Source of the DNA: Mycolicibacter sp. MU0102
GTDB taxonomy: Bacteria; Actinomycetota; Actinomycetes; Mycobacteriales; Mycobacteriaceae
Length of the DNA stretch: 64,000 nt
Direction of reading: 5' to 3'
NCBI RefSeq assembly: GCF_963378105.1
Contig: NZ_OY726398.1
Coordinates: forward strand, 4,650,001-4,714,000
A program made the translations under genes and the position numbers. Shown here one piece after another: positions 1-8,763 of the stretch. The notes under the pieces were generated by a model. That model had not been told where the DNA came from and did not search any database. It saw only the letters and a program-made list of their open reading frames with translations. Positions within the stretch are counted from its first letter, which is position 1. Each line of letters starts with the position of its first letter.

Positions 1-581
1 ACAGCTTCCTGCACCAGGCGGCTCATCGCCGCGATGTCGTCGGGCGTCGCCGGCTCGTTGCGGGCACCGCGCTCGCCCATGGCGTAGGCGCGGATCGCCC
101 CGTGGGCGACCTGACTGCCGACGTCGACGGCGAAGTTCTTCCCGTCAAGTACGTCGAGGTACTCGGGATAGCTCTCCCATCCCCAGGTGATGCCTTCGGT
201 GAGCGCGGTGCCCGGAATGTCCTCGACGCCCTCCATCAGCTTGATCAGCCAGTCCTCGCTGCCGGGCCGCACCGGGGCGAACCCGACCCCGCAGTTGCCG
301 CTGACGATCGTGGTCACGCCGTGACCGCTGGACGGCTCCAGGAGACTGTCCCAGCTAACCTGCCCGTCGTAGTGGGTGTGGATGTCAACGAACCCGGGCG
401 CGACGACTTTGCCGGTGGCATCGATCGTTTCGGCCGCTGCACCCGTCAGCCCCGGATCACCGGCTCCGGTGCGACGCTGGACGGCCACGATGCGTCCGTC
501 CCGGACGCCGACGTCGGCCAAATAGCGCTGTTCGCCCGTGCCGTCGACGACGGTGCCACCAGTGATCGTGAGGTCGTACAC
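1..581 (-). CDS. N-acyl-D-amino-acid deacylase / amidohydrolase family 3 (partial, 3' end outside window)
   Basis: The first 193 residues of an amidohydrolase read leftwards off the window edge. The N-terminal beta-sandwich is followed by the metal-binding HxH in DIHTHYDG (H68, H70), then GHGVTTIVSGNCGVGFAP, which is typical of the D-aminoacylase branch of the amidohydrolase superfamily. These cytosolic zinc enzymes cleave N-acyl groups from D-amino acids or related amides. I chose the GTG start at 581 because AAGGAGA lies six bases upstream. The gene is divergent from the TetR gene at 657, with a 27-bp inverted repeat between them, so it may be controlled by that regulator. Family assignment is good; the substrate is unknown. 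Confidence 0.85.
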   Translation of the reverse strand, partial: MYDLTITGGTVVDGTGEQRYLADVGVRDGRIVAVQRRTGAGDPGLTGAAAETIDATGKVVAPGFVDIHTHYDGQVSWDSLLEPSSGHGVTTIVSGNCGVGFAPVRPGSEDWLIKLMEGVEDIPGTALTEGITWGWESYPEYLDVLDGKNFAVDVGSQVAHGAIRAYAMGERGARNEPATPDDIAAMSRLVQEA

Positions 582-635
582 AGCCGTCTCCTTCGATAGT
601 GGCGTCGAGCGCACCCAAGAACGGTGTTGATCAAT

Positions 636-662
636 TTGTACACATCTCGATAATGTGTGCAA
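636..662. promoter_or_regulatory. Probable TetR operator (27-bp inverted repeat)
   Basis: Arms TTGTACACAT (636-645) and ATGTGTGCAA (653-662) are inverted copies with one mismatch and a 7-bp spacer. The site lies between the divergent amidohydrolase and TetR genes and overlaps the first codons of the TetR gene. That is compatible with autorepression of both promoters; binding is inferred. Confidence 0.6.
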
Positions 663-1265
663 GTGCCCGGTGAGAAATCGTCGAAACCGCTCCCCCCGCC
701 GTTGCTCCTGGCCGCCACCGAGACCCTGCGTCAGCTCGGTCCCCGGCGCTTCAGCCTCACCGCGGTCGCCGAAACAGCAGGCGTGTCACGCGGCACCGTG
801 CACAACGCCTTCGGCACCCGCGATGACGCTATCGCCGCGGCGCTCGACCAGCTGTCCGCGGCGTTCATCGAGACCATGGCCGCCGAGGTTCACGAGCTGG
901 ACACCCTGGCCGAGCAGGTGGCGGCCGCCGCGGTACTGATTTCGGCGCATCGCCGCAGATCGGCCGCCGAGCCGCGCACAATCAATCAGAGCGTGCTGGT
1001 CCTGCTGCTCGAGCACGGTGGCGACGACCTGATGCAGCGCTCCGTGGCGCTGTGGATGCCGCTGGTTTGCGCCGCGCAACGCCACGGCGAAGTCGACGCC
1101 ACTCTCGACGCGGGCCGCGCCGGTGAATGGATCGTGCGGATGCTGTTCAGCTTCGAGTTGCTGCCGCCGATGCGGGTGAATCTCGACAATCCCCGCGCCG
1201 TGCGCCGCTTCGTCAGCGACCACATCATCGACGGACTGACCGGAGGTCATCGTGACGCACCCTGA
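657..1265 (+). CDS. TetR/AcrR family transcriptional regulator
   Basis: This 202-residue protein has an N-terminal helix-turn-helix (about residues 34-60, AVAETAGVSRGTVHNAFGTRDD) and a helical ligand-binding C-terminus, the usual TetR length and layout. A GTG start at 657 is assumed; GTG at 663 is an in-frame alternative, and an ATG at 653 is out of frame and runs into a stop. The inverted repeat at 636-662 overlaps the start, suggesting a short-leader or leaderless transcript repressed by its own product. The 3' end overlaps the epoxide hydrolase start by 14 bases, so the two genes are translationally coupled and the ligand is probably a substrate of that pathway. Confidence 0.85.
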   Translation: MQVPGEKSSKPLPPPLLLAATETLRQLGPRRFSLTAVAETAGVSRGTVHNAFGTRDDAIAAALDQLSAAFIETMAAEVHELDTLAEQVAAAAVLISAHRRRSAAEPRTINQSVLVLLLEHGGDDLMQRSVALWMPLVCAAQRHGEVDATLDAGRAGEWIVRMLFSFELLPPMRVNLDNPRAVRRFVSDHIIDGLTGGHRDAP

Positions 1266-2391
1266 ACCGTTCCCGCTGCGCGTCCCCGAGGCCGAACTCG
1301 ATGATCTGCGCCGCCGGCTCGCCAACTCGCGCTGGCCGGCGGAGATCGACGGCGCGGCCTGGGATTACGGCACCAACCAAAGCTTCCTCCGGTCCGTGGT
1401 GGAGCACTGGCTGCACAACTACGACTGGCGGCGCGTCGAGTCCGAGGTCAACGCGCTCGGCTCGTTCGTCACCGAGGCCGCCGGGCAGCGCGTGCACTTC
1501 CTGCACGCACGGTCGCCAGAGCCCGACGCTATCCCGCTGCTGATCACCCACGGCTGGCCCGGCTCGATTGTGGAGTTCCTCGACGCAGTGCCGCTGCTGC
1601 GGAAGAGATTCCACGTCGTGGTCATCTCGATGCCCGGGTACGGGTTCTCCGGGCCCACCCGCCGGCCCGGTGTCGACGTCGCGGCCGTGGCGGCTGCCGC
1701 GGCCGACGTGATGGGACAGCTGGGCTATCACCGGTATGTCGCCCAGGGCGGTGACTGGGGCGCGCTGGTCACCCGCCACCTCGGCGAGCACTACGCGGGC
1801 CGCGTCGCGGCCATCCACACCAACATGTGCTTCGCCCCGCCCGATCACGACAACCCCGAGCTGATGGCCGCGGTGACACCGGCCGAGCAGGCGGCGATCA
1901 TCGACTCGGTGCAGCGCACCGCCGACGGCACCGCATACCTGAATCAGCAAGCCACTCGCCCACATTCGCTGGGCTTCGGCCTCGACGATTCACCGGTGGG
2001 CCTGGCCGGCTGGATTCTGGAGAAGTTCCACGCCTGGTGCGACATTCGCGAGGGCATGCCGATCAGCACCGACCGGCTCATCGACAACCTGATGTTCTAC
2101 TGGCTGACGGTGACCGCGACCTCGGCCGCTCGGCTGTACTGCGAGTCCGCCCGCGCCGGCAACGGCGCGCTCAGCTCGTGGCAAGGGCGCGTCACCGTGC
2201 CGACCGGCTACGCGGTCTATCCGTATGAGCTGCTGCAGACACCGCGGGCGTGGGCCGCCAACCGCTACAACCTCGTCCACTACAGCGTTCAGGATCGCGG
2301 CGGGCACTTCGCCGCCTTCGAGCAGCCCGCGATCTTCGCCGCTGACCTGGCGGCCTTCGCCGACGTGCTGGTGGCGCAGGCGGTGTTCTAG
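1252..2391 (+). CDS. Epoxide hydrolase (EHN-domain alpha/beta hydrolase)
   Basis: This 379-residue protein resembles microsomal and juvenile-hormone-type epoxide hydrolases. The N-terminal EHN domain (about 1-110, with WPAEIDGAAWDYG) is followed by an alpha/beta hydrolase core with oxyanion motif HGWPG (100-104), the nucleophile Asp168 in GGDWG, and a C-terminal GGHFAAFE that supplies the catalytic His. It is expected to hydrolyse an epoxide to a diol in the cytosol. It starts with GTG inside the end of the TetR gene and forms an operon with it. The next gene is convergent and only 4 bp away. The natural substrate cannot be inferred. Confidence 0.88.
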   Translation: MTHPEPFPLRVPEAELDDLRRRLANSRWPAEIDGAAWDYGTNQSFLRSVVEHWLHNYDWRRVESEVNALGSFVTEAAGQRVHFLHARSPEPDAIPLLITHGWPGSIVEFLDAVPLLRKRFHVVVISMPGYGFSGPTRRPGVDVAAVAAAAADVMGQLGYHRYVAQGGDWGALVTRHLGEHYAGRVAAIHTNMCFAPPDHDNPELMAAVTPAEQAAIIDSVQRTADGTAYLNQQATRPHSLGFGLDDSPVGLAGWILEKFHAWCDIREGMPISTDRLIDNLMFYWLTVTATSAARLYCESARAGNGALSSWQGRVTVPTGYAVYPYELLQTPRAWAANRYNLVHYSVQDRGGHFAAFEQPAIFAADLAAFADVLVAQAVF

Positions 2392-2395
2392 TTCG

Positions 2396-3568
2396 TCAGC
2401 TCAGCGCGATGCCCAGTTCGTCGGCGAAGGTTCGGATCATGTGCTGCACGCCGATCTCGTTGCGGCCGATGATCATGTGGTCGTGTTGGCCGTGCCGGAC
2501 CCCCTCACCGCACTGCGGCAGCATGGTGAAGTCCTCATCGCGCACCGCCGCGTGAACCGCGGCGAAGATCATGTCGTAACCGGAGCGCGTGGCGTCGTCG
2601 ACGGCCGGTATCAGGGCCAGCCAGCTGTGCCGGACCGTGCAACGGGTCGGGGACCCGGCGGGCAGGATGTCGATGACCTCCACGCCCACCGAGCTGTTCG
2701 CCAGAATGATGTTCGGGTAGATCCAGTAGATCAGCCCCATGTTGTCGCGCACGTCCCACGAGGCGTTCACGTCGCTTTCCAGGTTGGTGATCCAGTTGAA
2801 CGGGAAGCCCATTCGGTGATGCCTGCCAAAGCGGTCGTGGATTGAGGTGTTCGCCAGCGCGTTCTGGCCGATGAGGCTCTCACCGTGCACGAACGGGAAG
2901 TGGTAGCTCTCAGCGAACGCTTCCAAGGCGCCCTTCCATGACACCTCGGACTCGAACTCGCGGTAGTCGTGGTATCCGAATGAGGTGTAGTCCAGCGCTT
3001 CCAGGTCGGGGCCGACGTCGCCGAGATGGGCCTCGACATCGATGTCGGCGCCGACCGTCAAAACGGCCCAGATGAATCCGTGGCTCTCGGTGTTGGGCAG
3101 CTCGACCAGCCCATAGTCTTCCTTGGCCATTCCGGTGAATCCGGTGCTCCCCGGCACGGTCAGCAGCTTCCCGTCGTTGCGGTAGGTCCATGCGTGATAC
3201 GGGCAGGTGAACCGTGTCGCACTGCCCTCCCCGCAGGCCGGCTTCGCGCCACGATGGCGACAGTAGTTGAGGAAGACGTGGCTGCGGCCATCCTTGTCCC
3301 GAGTGACCAGGAGCGAATCACCCAGCACCGATCGCACGACGTAGTCGTTGGGCGCCGATACCTGCACGCTCGGCACGATCGCCAGCGGGGTGCGCCGAAG
3401 GATCTGGGACTCCTCGATCTCGGTGACCTTCGCGTCCCGGTGGTAGTGCAGCGGTACGCGCAGCACGTCGTCTGCCATGTCGGTGGTTTTCTCGAGCACC
3501 AACCGCAGTGCCCGCCGGGTGAGTTCGGTGTCCAGCGCACCAGTGCGCTGTTGCGGCGGGATCGTCAC
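2396..3568 (-). CDS. Rieske non-heme iron oxygenase, alpha subunit
   Basis: This 390-residue protein has an N-terminal Rieske [2Fe-2S] domain with ligands C103, H105, C122 and H125 (CRH...CPYH). A C-terminal catalytic domain follows, where ESYHFPFVH supplies the mononuclear-iron histidines. These enzymes hydroxylate aromatic or other ring substrates using a separate reductase, and no reductase or beta subunit is encoded nearby. I chose GTG 3568 because AAAGGGG precedes it at good spacing; the open frame continues upstream but lacks family similarity there. The gene is divergent from the TetR at 3662, with a strong inverted repeat in the shared 93-bp promoter. Confidence 0.86.
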   Translation of the reverse strand: MTIPPQQRTGALDTELTRRALRLVLEKTTDMADDVLRVPLHYHRDAKVTEIEESQILRRTPLAIVPSVQVSAPNDYVVRSVLGDSLLVTRDKDGRSHVFLNYCRHRGAKPACGEGSATRFTCPYHAWTYRNDGKLLTVPGSTGFTGMAKEDYGLVELPNTESHGFIWAVLTVGADIDVEAHLGDVGPDLEALDYTSFGYHDYREFESEVSWKGALEAFAESYHFPFVHGESLIGQNALANTSIHDRFGRHHRMGFPFNWITNLESDVNASWDVRDNMGLIYWIYPNIILANSSVGVEVIDILPAGSPTRCTVRHSWLALIPAVDDATRSGYDMIFAAVHAAVRDEDFTMLPQCGEGVRHGQHDHMIIGRNEIGVQHMIRTFADELGIALS

Positions 3569-3595
3569 CGGAAGCCCCTTTCGGCGTCGTTGCCC

Positions 3596-3628
3596 TGGAC
3601 CATACACATATGGCATATGTATGGTCCA
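3596..3628. promoter_or_regulatory. Inverted-repeat operator in divergent Rieske/TetR promoter
   Basis: The site begins TGGACCATACACATATG (3596-3612) and ends CATATGTATGGTCCA (3614-3628). The arms are inverted copies apart from an extra CA in the left arm. It sits in the 93 bp between the divergent Rieske oxygenase and TetR genes. It is a probable site for that TetR protein. Confidence 0.6.
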
Positions 3629-3661
3629 CTTGGGGCGCCGGGCAGGCGGTAACGTTCGCAC

Positions 3662-4261
3662 ATGCGCACCCACGGGTGGTCGGGCGCAAAGCCGGCCGAT
3701 GACGACGAGGCCATCGCCCGCCTCCTCGACGCGACCCGGCGGCGAATCGATCAGTCCGGCATCAACTTCGGGATCTCCGATGTGGCAAAGGACGTCGGCG
3801 TCACCCGCCAGACGGTGTATCGCTATTTCCCCAGCACCGAAGCGCTGCTGATCGCGACCGCAGTCGCTGAGGTCGGGCCCTTCCTCGACGGCCTGGCCGA
3901 CCACGTCCGCGGTATCCACGACCCCGCCGAGTCCGTCGTGGAGGGCATCGCGCACACCCTGGAACTCCTTCCCGACGAGCGCTACATGAGCCTGCTGCTG
4001 ACACCCGGCAAGGCCAGCGCGTTCTCCGCCGGAGTCACCTCGGATGCGGCGCTGACGTTCGGGCGTTCGATTGTCGAACGGTTCGACGTCGATTGGGCCG
4101 CGGCGGGTTTCGACAGCGACGACCTTGACCAGTTGGTGGAGTTCATGTTGCGCGTGTTGCAGTCGCTGGTGATCGACCCGGGTCGCCCCCCACGCCGCGG
4201 CACACAGCTGCGGGCCTTCTTGCGACGCTGGGTGGCGCCGGCGATCACGCCGGCAACCTAG
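3662..4261 (+). CDS. TetR family transcriptional regulator
   Basis: This 199-residue protein carries an N-terminal TetR helix-turn-helix (ISDVAKDVGVTRQTVYRYFPSTEALL, about residues 38-63) and a helical effector domain. It is divergent from the Rieske oxygenase, with an inverted repeat between them, so it likely represses or de-represses that oxygenase and itself. Its last bases overlap the convergent mmpL stop by 4 bp. The N-terminus before the HTH is longer than usual (about 35 residues), and a later start is possible. Confidence 0.85.
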   Translation: MRTHGWSGAKPADDDEAIARLLDATRRRIDQSGINFGISDVAKDVGVTRQTVYRYFPSTEALLIATAVAEVGPFLDGLADHVRGIHDPAESVVEGIAHTLELLPDERYMSLLLTPGKASAFSAGVTSDAALTFGRSIVERFDVDWAAAGFDSDDLDQLVEFMLRVLQSLVIDPGRPPRRGTQLRAFLRRWVAPAITPAT

Positions 4262-7077
4262 TTTGCCCGCTGCCGCAGCGGGCGCTGGCGCACCAAGGTC
4301 GGCCACCAGAACCACGGTCCGTAGATCCGCACCAGCGAGGGCACGATGAACGACCGCACGATCAGCGTGTCGAGCAGCAGACCGATACACACCGTCGATC
4401 CCAGCTGCCCGATGGTCCGCAGATCGCTGGCGAGCATCGCCAGCATGGTAAACGCGAACACCAGGCCCGCCGATGTCACCACGCCACCAGTGCTGCCCAG
4501 CGCCCGGATCAGGCCGGTGTTGAGCCCGGCACCGAGTTCCTCTTTGAGCCGGGCGATCAGCAGTAGGTTGTAGTCCGAGCCGACCGCCACCAGGATGATG
4601 AACGTCAGCGGCAGGATCAGCCAGTGCAGATGCAGCCCGATCAGATGCTGCCAGATCAATACCGATAGCCCGAACGCTCCGGCATAGGAGAACGCGACGG
4701 TTCCGGGAATCACCAACGCCGCCACCAGGCTTCGAGTGATCACCAGCATGATCAGGAAGATCAAGACGAAAGCGGCGATCGCGGCGATCAGCAGATCCGA
4801 CCGTGAGTACTGCTGAATATCCCGGTTGTTGGAGCCCGAACCACCGATATAGATCTTGGCGCCGGCCAGCGAGGTCTCCTTTAAGGCGATCTTGATCGCC
4901 TCGGGGAACCGCTCCACGTGCTCAACCCCCTCGGGACCCATCGCGTTTCCTTCATGAGTGACGATGAACCGGGCGGCCTTGCCGTCCGGGGACATCATCA
5001 GCTGCATCCCGGTTTTGACGTCCTCGTTGTCGAACGCCGGGCGGGGTATATAGAAGAAGTCGTCGCTTCCGGAGGCGTCGAAGTCGTTGCCGACGTTGAT
5101 CATGTCGCCGAAAGTCTGATCGGTGTTGTCCGCCTGAATGCTCGTGGGTCCGTAGGTGTTCACGATCAATGCCTGCAAAGCGATCTGGTCGTCGGCCATC
5201 TTGTTCAGTTGCGCGACCATCTGCGGCAGCAGCGTATCGACGACTTCCAGATGCGATACCGCGTCTTTGATGTTCGCCGCCAGTTTGTCGACGCTGTCCA
5301 TCATGTCCCACAGTGACCGAAACGCCCAGCAGACCGGAATATCGAAACAGTGTGGTTCCCAATAGAAGTAGCTTCGGATGGGCCTCATGAAGTCATCGAG
5401 ATTGGAGATCTCCTCATCCATCTGTTCGGTGAGCGCCTGCATCTCCTCCATGGTGAGCACCGTGGCATGCATCTCGTCGGCCAGTTTCTGCGTCAACGCG
5501 ATCGTGCTCTGCAGCACCTCCACCGAATGCGCCATGATCTGCGCCTGCCGTTCGGTGTTGGCGTTCTGCTCCCGGGTGAACGGCAGTTGCTGGCCGTTGC
5601 CGCTGCCCTGGGTGGTGAACAGATACGGCAGCGACGCGTGTTCCAGTGCGCGCCCCATCGGGCGGGTGATGCTCTGCACCATCGCGACGCCCGGAAGCCT
5701 GATGAGCGCTTTGGCCACCCGGTCCAGGGAGATGAAGTCCGCCGAGTTACGCATGTCGTGATCGGACTCGATCATTAGCATCTCGGAGAACAATTTGCTT
5801 TGCGGGAAGTGCCGATCGGCTGCCGCGAACCCGAGGTTGGCGGCGGAATCGTGCGGCTGGTAGGTGCGGTCGTCGAAGCTGACCTCATAGGTCGGCACGA
5901 ACACCGCCCCGGCCGTCACCAGCGCGGCACTGGCGGTCAGGATCGGCTTGGGCCAGCGCACCACGCTGGTAGCAATCCGGCGGTACAGCCGCGCCTTGAC
6001 GGTTCGCTTCGGATCGAACAGCCCGAACAGGCTACCCACGCACAGGATCGCCGGGCCGAGCGTCAAGGCGCCCACGACGGTCAGCACCATGCTGATGGCC
6101 ACCGCCGGCCCCATCGTGTTGAAGTAGTTCAGCCGCGCGAAGCTCAGGCAGAAGGCCGCACCGGCGATCGTCAGGCCGGACCCCAGGATCACGTGCGACA
6201 CCCCGCGATACGCCGTGTAGAACGCGTCTTCACGGCTCTCGCCGTTCAGCCGTGCCTCGTGGTAGCGGCCCATCAAGAAGATCCCGTAATCGGTTCCCGC
6301 GCCCAGGGTCAGCGCAACGACCAAGTTCACCGCGAACGACGACAGCTGGATGTAGCCGAAGTGGCCGAGGGTCGCGATGACCCCCTTGGCCGCCAGCATG
6401 AGGATCAGCACGCCGAACAGCGGCACCAGCATGGTGATGTAGGACCGGTAGACCAGCAGCAGCATGAAGATGATCAGGAAGATCGTCGCGATCGTGATGT
6501 TGTTCAGGCTCGAATTCGCGATCGCCACGGTGTCGGCGGCCAGCGGTGCCGCGCCACTGACGTAGACGGTCAGCCCCGGCGGCGGGTCGGAGGTGGCGAC
6601 GGTGTGCCGCACTGCGGCCACGGAGTCGTTGGCTTGCAACTGCCCGATGTCGCCGGCCAGTCGCAGCAGCACATAGGCGGCCTTGCCGTCGAGGCTCTGG
6701 GCGCCGGCCGCGGTGATCGGCTTTCCCCAGGTGTCCATCACGTACTGGACGTGTTCGGTGTCGACCTGCAGCGTGCGCACCAGTGCGTCGTAGTAGCGGT
6801 GGTCCTGCTCCCCCAGTAGACGATCGGCTTCCAGCACCAGCATCGTCATGCTCGTCGAATCGGACTCCTGGAACTTCTCCCCGATCGCCAGCATCGCGGC
6901 CTGGGATGGGGCATAGGTGGGGACCATCGAGCCGGCGAGTTCCTCGGCGACCCTCTCCACTTGCGGCACAAAGGTATTGGTCACCACCGCCAACAGTGCC
7001 CAGCACACGATGATCGGAATGGACAGCATGCGGACCAGCCGGGCCGCCAGTGGGCGGGCCGCGCGATGTTCGCTCAT
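4258..7077 (-). CDS. mmpL: MmpL family RND lipid transporter
   Basis: This 939-residue inner-membrane RND transporter has the MmpL layout. One N-terminal transmembrane (TM) helix precedes a periplasmic domain with a coiled-coil-rich insertion, five TM helices, a second periplasmic domain and a second TM bundle. The two proton-relay Asp-Tyr pairs are visible: GTDYGIFLMGRYHE in the first bundle and GSDYNLLLIARLKEE in the second. The family exports lipids, glycolipids or siderophores across the inner membrane. ATG 7077 was chosen over an in-frame ATG at 7095 because it gives an ATGA overlap with the mmpS stop. The operon is membrane protein (7975), mmpS, mmpL, divergent from a TetR gene. The cargo is unknown. 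Confidence 0.93.
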   Translation of the reverse strand: MSEHRAARPLAARLVRMLSIPIIVCWALLAVVTNTFVPQVERVAEELAGSMVPTYAPSQAAMLAIGEKFQESDSTSMTMLVLEADRLLGEQDHRYYDALVRTLQVDTEHVQYVMDTWGKPITAAGAQSLDGKAAYVLLRLAGDIGQLQANDSVAAVRHTVATSDPPPGLTVYVSGAAPLAADTVAIANSSLNNITIATIFLIIFMLLLVYRSYITMLVPLFGVLILMLAAKGVIATLGHFGYIQLSSFAVNLVVALTLGAGTDYGIFLMGRYHEARLNGESREDAFYTAYRGVSHVILGSGLTIAGAAFCLSFARLNYFNTMGPAVAISMVLTVVGALTLGPAILCVGSLFGLFDPKRTVKARLYRRIATSVVRWPKPILTASAALVTAGAVFVPTYEVSFDDRTYQPHDSAANLGFAAADRHFPQSKLFSEMLMIESDHDMRNSADFISLDRVAKALIRLPGVAMVQSITRPMGRALEHASLPYLFTTQGSGNGQQLPFTREQNANTERQAQIMAHSVEVLQSTIALTQKLADEMHATVLTMEEMQALTEQMDEEISNLDDFMRPIRSYFYWEPHCFDIPVCWAFRSLWDMMDSVDKLAANIKDAVSHLEVVDTLLPQMVAQLNKMADDQIALQALIVNTYGPTSIQADNTDQTFGDMINVGNDFDASGSDDFFYIPRPAFDNEDVKTGMQLMMSPDGKAARFIVTHEGNAMGPEGVEHVERFPEAIKIALKETSLAGAKIYIGGSGSNNRDIQQYSRSDLLIAAIAAFVLIFLIMLVITRSLVAALVIPGTVAFSYAGAFGLSVLIWQHLIGLHLHWLILPLTFIILVAVGSDYNLLLIARLKEELGAGLNTGLIRALGSTGGVVTSAGLVFAFTMLAMLASDLRTIGQLGSTVCIGLLLDTLIVRSFIVPSLVRIYGPWFWWPTLVRQRPLRQRAN

Positions 7078-7517
7078 GCGGACTTCACCCGGCAACTGAT
7101 GTCGGCGTTGGGATGGGCATTGGTGCGCTCGTCGCGGATCACGTCGTCGACCAGGATCCGGCAGCCGACGTAGTCGCCGCGCACCTGCGCCGAGATACTG
7201 CCGGACACCACCGTGAGCATCGTCGTCTCCTCATGAGTCCACGGCAGGGTGTCCAGCTCGACCGTATGCGGGTGCCCATCGATGTCGACATAGGACAGCA
7301 AGGCGCCCGCGCCGACGGAGCCGAACACCTCATAGGTGAGCTTCTTCGGGTTGAACTTCTCTGCTGCCTGGGGCGGATTGACGGTCAGCACCGGCCCCGG
7401 TGCCGACATCTGGTGAACCTTCCACATGCCCAGCGCGCCTAAGCCGAGCGCGATGACCGCGATCAACGGCATCCAGGTGCGTGCCAGCAGCGACCGCCGC
7501 GGTGCACGGGGGCTCAT
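7074..7517 (-). CDS. mmpS: MmpS family accessory protein
   Basis: This 147-residue protein has a short basic N-terminus, one TM helix (about residues 15-35, WMPLIAVIALGLGALGMW) and an extracytoplasmic domain with YEVFGSVGAGALLSYVD, the MmpS signature. Two cysteines (C in VGCRI and the C-terminal ISCRV) could pair. MmpS proteins assist their partner MmpL in export. Translation is coupled on both sides: its ATG overlaps the stop of the upstream membrane-protein gene (ATGA), and its stop overlaps the mmpL start in the same way. Confidence 0.92.
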   Translation of the reverse strand: MSPRAPRRSLLARTWMPLIAVIALGLGALGMWKVHQMSAPGPVLTVNPPQAAEKFNPKKLTYEVFGSVGAGALLSYVDIDGHPHTVELDTLPWTHEETTMLTVVSGSISAQVRGDYVGCRILVDDVIRDERTNAHPNADISCRVKSA

Positions 7518-7975
7518 TCGTCCGCCTCGCCGGACGGCGCCGGAAGCCGCTTCTTCAGTTTCGCCGTCCGTACCAGCTGGGCGGTCACATTGAATGCGCC
7601 GAGCATCGGAATGAGCCCCAGGAAGGTCCGCTCCGACGGAGTGGCACCGTGTAGCTGCTCCAGGCTGCCGAGAACGTAGAAGCATCCGAGCGAGAAGATC
7701 GTGGCGGGAATGCAGAAGGCCAGCGGGCTTCGCTGATCGTCGATCGTGCGGGTGGCGAACTCCAGCTCCTGCGGTACCAGCGCCTCGCCCTTGCGGACCT
7801 TGGCCAGTACAGACTTCCGGGCGCCGATTCCTTCGCTGATCGGTAGGGGCGGCCGGTTGCGCAATCGCCGAATGTAGAGAAACGTCCCGGTCGCGAAGAC
7901 CAGTAACACCACGAAAGCGACCGCCGCAAGGTCACCGAAGAGGTGCCAATTGGTGCCGAACATGGTCCAGCTCAT
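7514..7975 (-). CDS. Small membrane protein of an mmpS-mmpL operon, function unknown
   Basis: This 153-residue protein has three likely TM segments: about 13-38 (DLAAVAFVVLLVFATGTFLY), 86-105 (FCIPATIFSLGCFYVLGSL) and 117-135 (LGLIPMLGAFNVTAQL). A basic cytoplasmic loop lies between the first two and a Lys-rich tail ends the protein. I do not recognise the family. ATG 7975 was chosen over an upstream in-frame start at 8059 because the longer N-terminus would be Arg/Cys-rich and unlike a membrane protein. It is first in the operon and overlaps mmpS by 4 bp, so it probably works with the transporter. Confidence 0.75.
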   Translation of the reverse strand: MSWTMFGTNWHLFGDLAAVAFVVLLVFATGTFLYIRRLRNRPPLPISEGIGARKSVLAKVRKGEALVPQELEFATRTIDDQRSPLAFCIPATIFSLGCFYVLGSLEQLHGATPSERTFLGLIPMLGAFNVTAQLVRTAKLKKRLPAPSGEADE

Positions 7976-8062
7976 GGCAACGCCCGCCTCCGATCTGTAG
8001 TGCACACGCGGTGCGCGGCCGCACTCCCTGGGTGGACAACTCCACCCGAACGCGGACACTAT

Positions 8063-8101
8063 ACGTCCATTAATGAGACGTCAACGTCCTATATAGGGAC
8101 G
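8063..8101. promoter_or_regulatory. Paired inverted repeats in divergent mmp/TetR promoter
   Basis: Two related imperfect dyads lie between the membrane protein-mmpS-mmpL operon and the TetR gene at 8124: ACGTC...GACGT (8063-8081) and CGTCC TATATAG GGACG (8085-8101). Both contain a CGTC/GACG core, so they may be two half-occupied sites for the TetR repressor. The assignment is inferred. Confidence 0.5.
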
Positions 8102-8123
8102 GGCGACAGGCTATCATCCGGTC

Positions 8124-8696
8124 ATGGACGTTGATGACCGGGCGCTGACCGGTTCGCAAGCACGCACACGGGCGGCGATCCTCGAGGCGACGGCATCGGT
8201 GCTCGCCCGCGACCGCACCGCCACATTGCCCGAAATCGCTGCGGCCGCCCAGGTCGCTCGCTCGACCCTGCACCGCTATTTCGCCGACCGGGAGCGGCTG
8301 ATCTACGAAACCACTCTGGATTCGATCCGCATCATCAGCGACATCCTCGCGACGGCAGCGACAGCCGAGAGCCCGGCCATCGAGGCGATGCGGCGGGTGA
8401 TCACCACCCTGGTACCCGAAGGCGATCGGATCGTGTTCCTGTTCGCAGACCCCGCGGTACTGCGCGATATCCCCGCCGAGCATCTGCCGAACTCGGCGCC
8501 GATCCTCGAACTCATCGCGCGCGGTCAACAAGAAGGCGTCTTCGACCCTGGCATCAGCGCGGAATGGATCCGGATCGCGTTGTTCGGGATGATGGTCAAA
8601 GCCTGCAGCGACGCAACATCCGGCCTCATCTCCCGCCACAGCATCGTGCCGACGCTCACCCGAATCTTCGAGCACGGCGTGACCGCCCCGTTTTAG
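8124..8696 (+). CDS. TetR family transcriptional regulator, divergent from mmpS/mmpL
   Basis: This 190-residue protein has the TetR helix-turn-helix at about residues 30-56 (LPEIAAAAQVARSTLHRYFADRERL) and a C-terminal helical domain. Its gene is divergent from the mmpS-mmpL operon, with CGTC-containing dyads in between. By analogy with other MmpL systems it is a good candidate local repressor of the exporter. Confidence 0.85.
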   Translation: MDVDDRALTGSQARTRAAILEATASVLARDRTATLPEIAAAAQVARSTLHRYFADRERLIYETTLDSIRIISDILATAATAESPAIEAMRRVITTLVPEGDRIVFLFADPAVLRDIPAEHLPNSAPILELIARGQQEGVFDPGISAEWIRIALFGMMVKACSDATSGLISRHSIVPTLTRIFEHGVTAPF

Positions 8697-8763
8697 CAAC
8701 TCAAGTCACGTCGCGGTGGCATCGTTATCCGCATAACAACGGTCTGTTGCCAGCCCGCCAGAG

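Noticed and set aside
5800..6819. 339-codon plus-strand frame opposite mmpL
   Set aside because: Gly/Arg/His/Gln-rich antisense frame without ribosome-binding site or family pattern.
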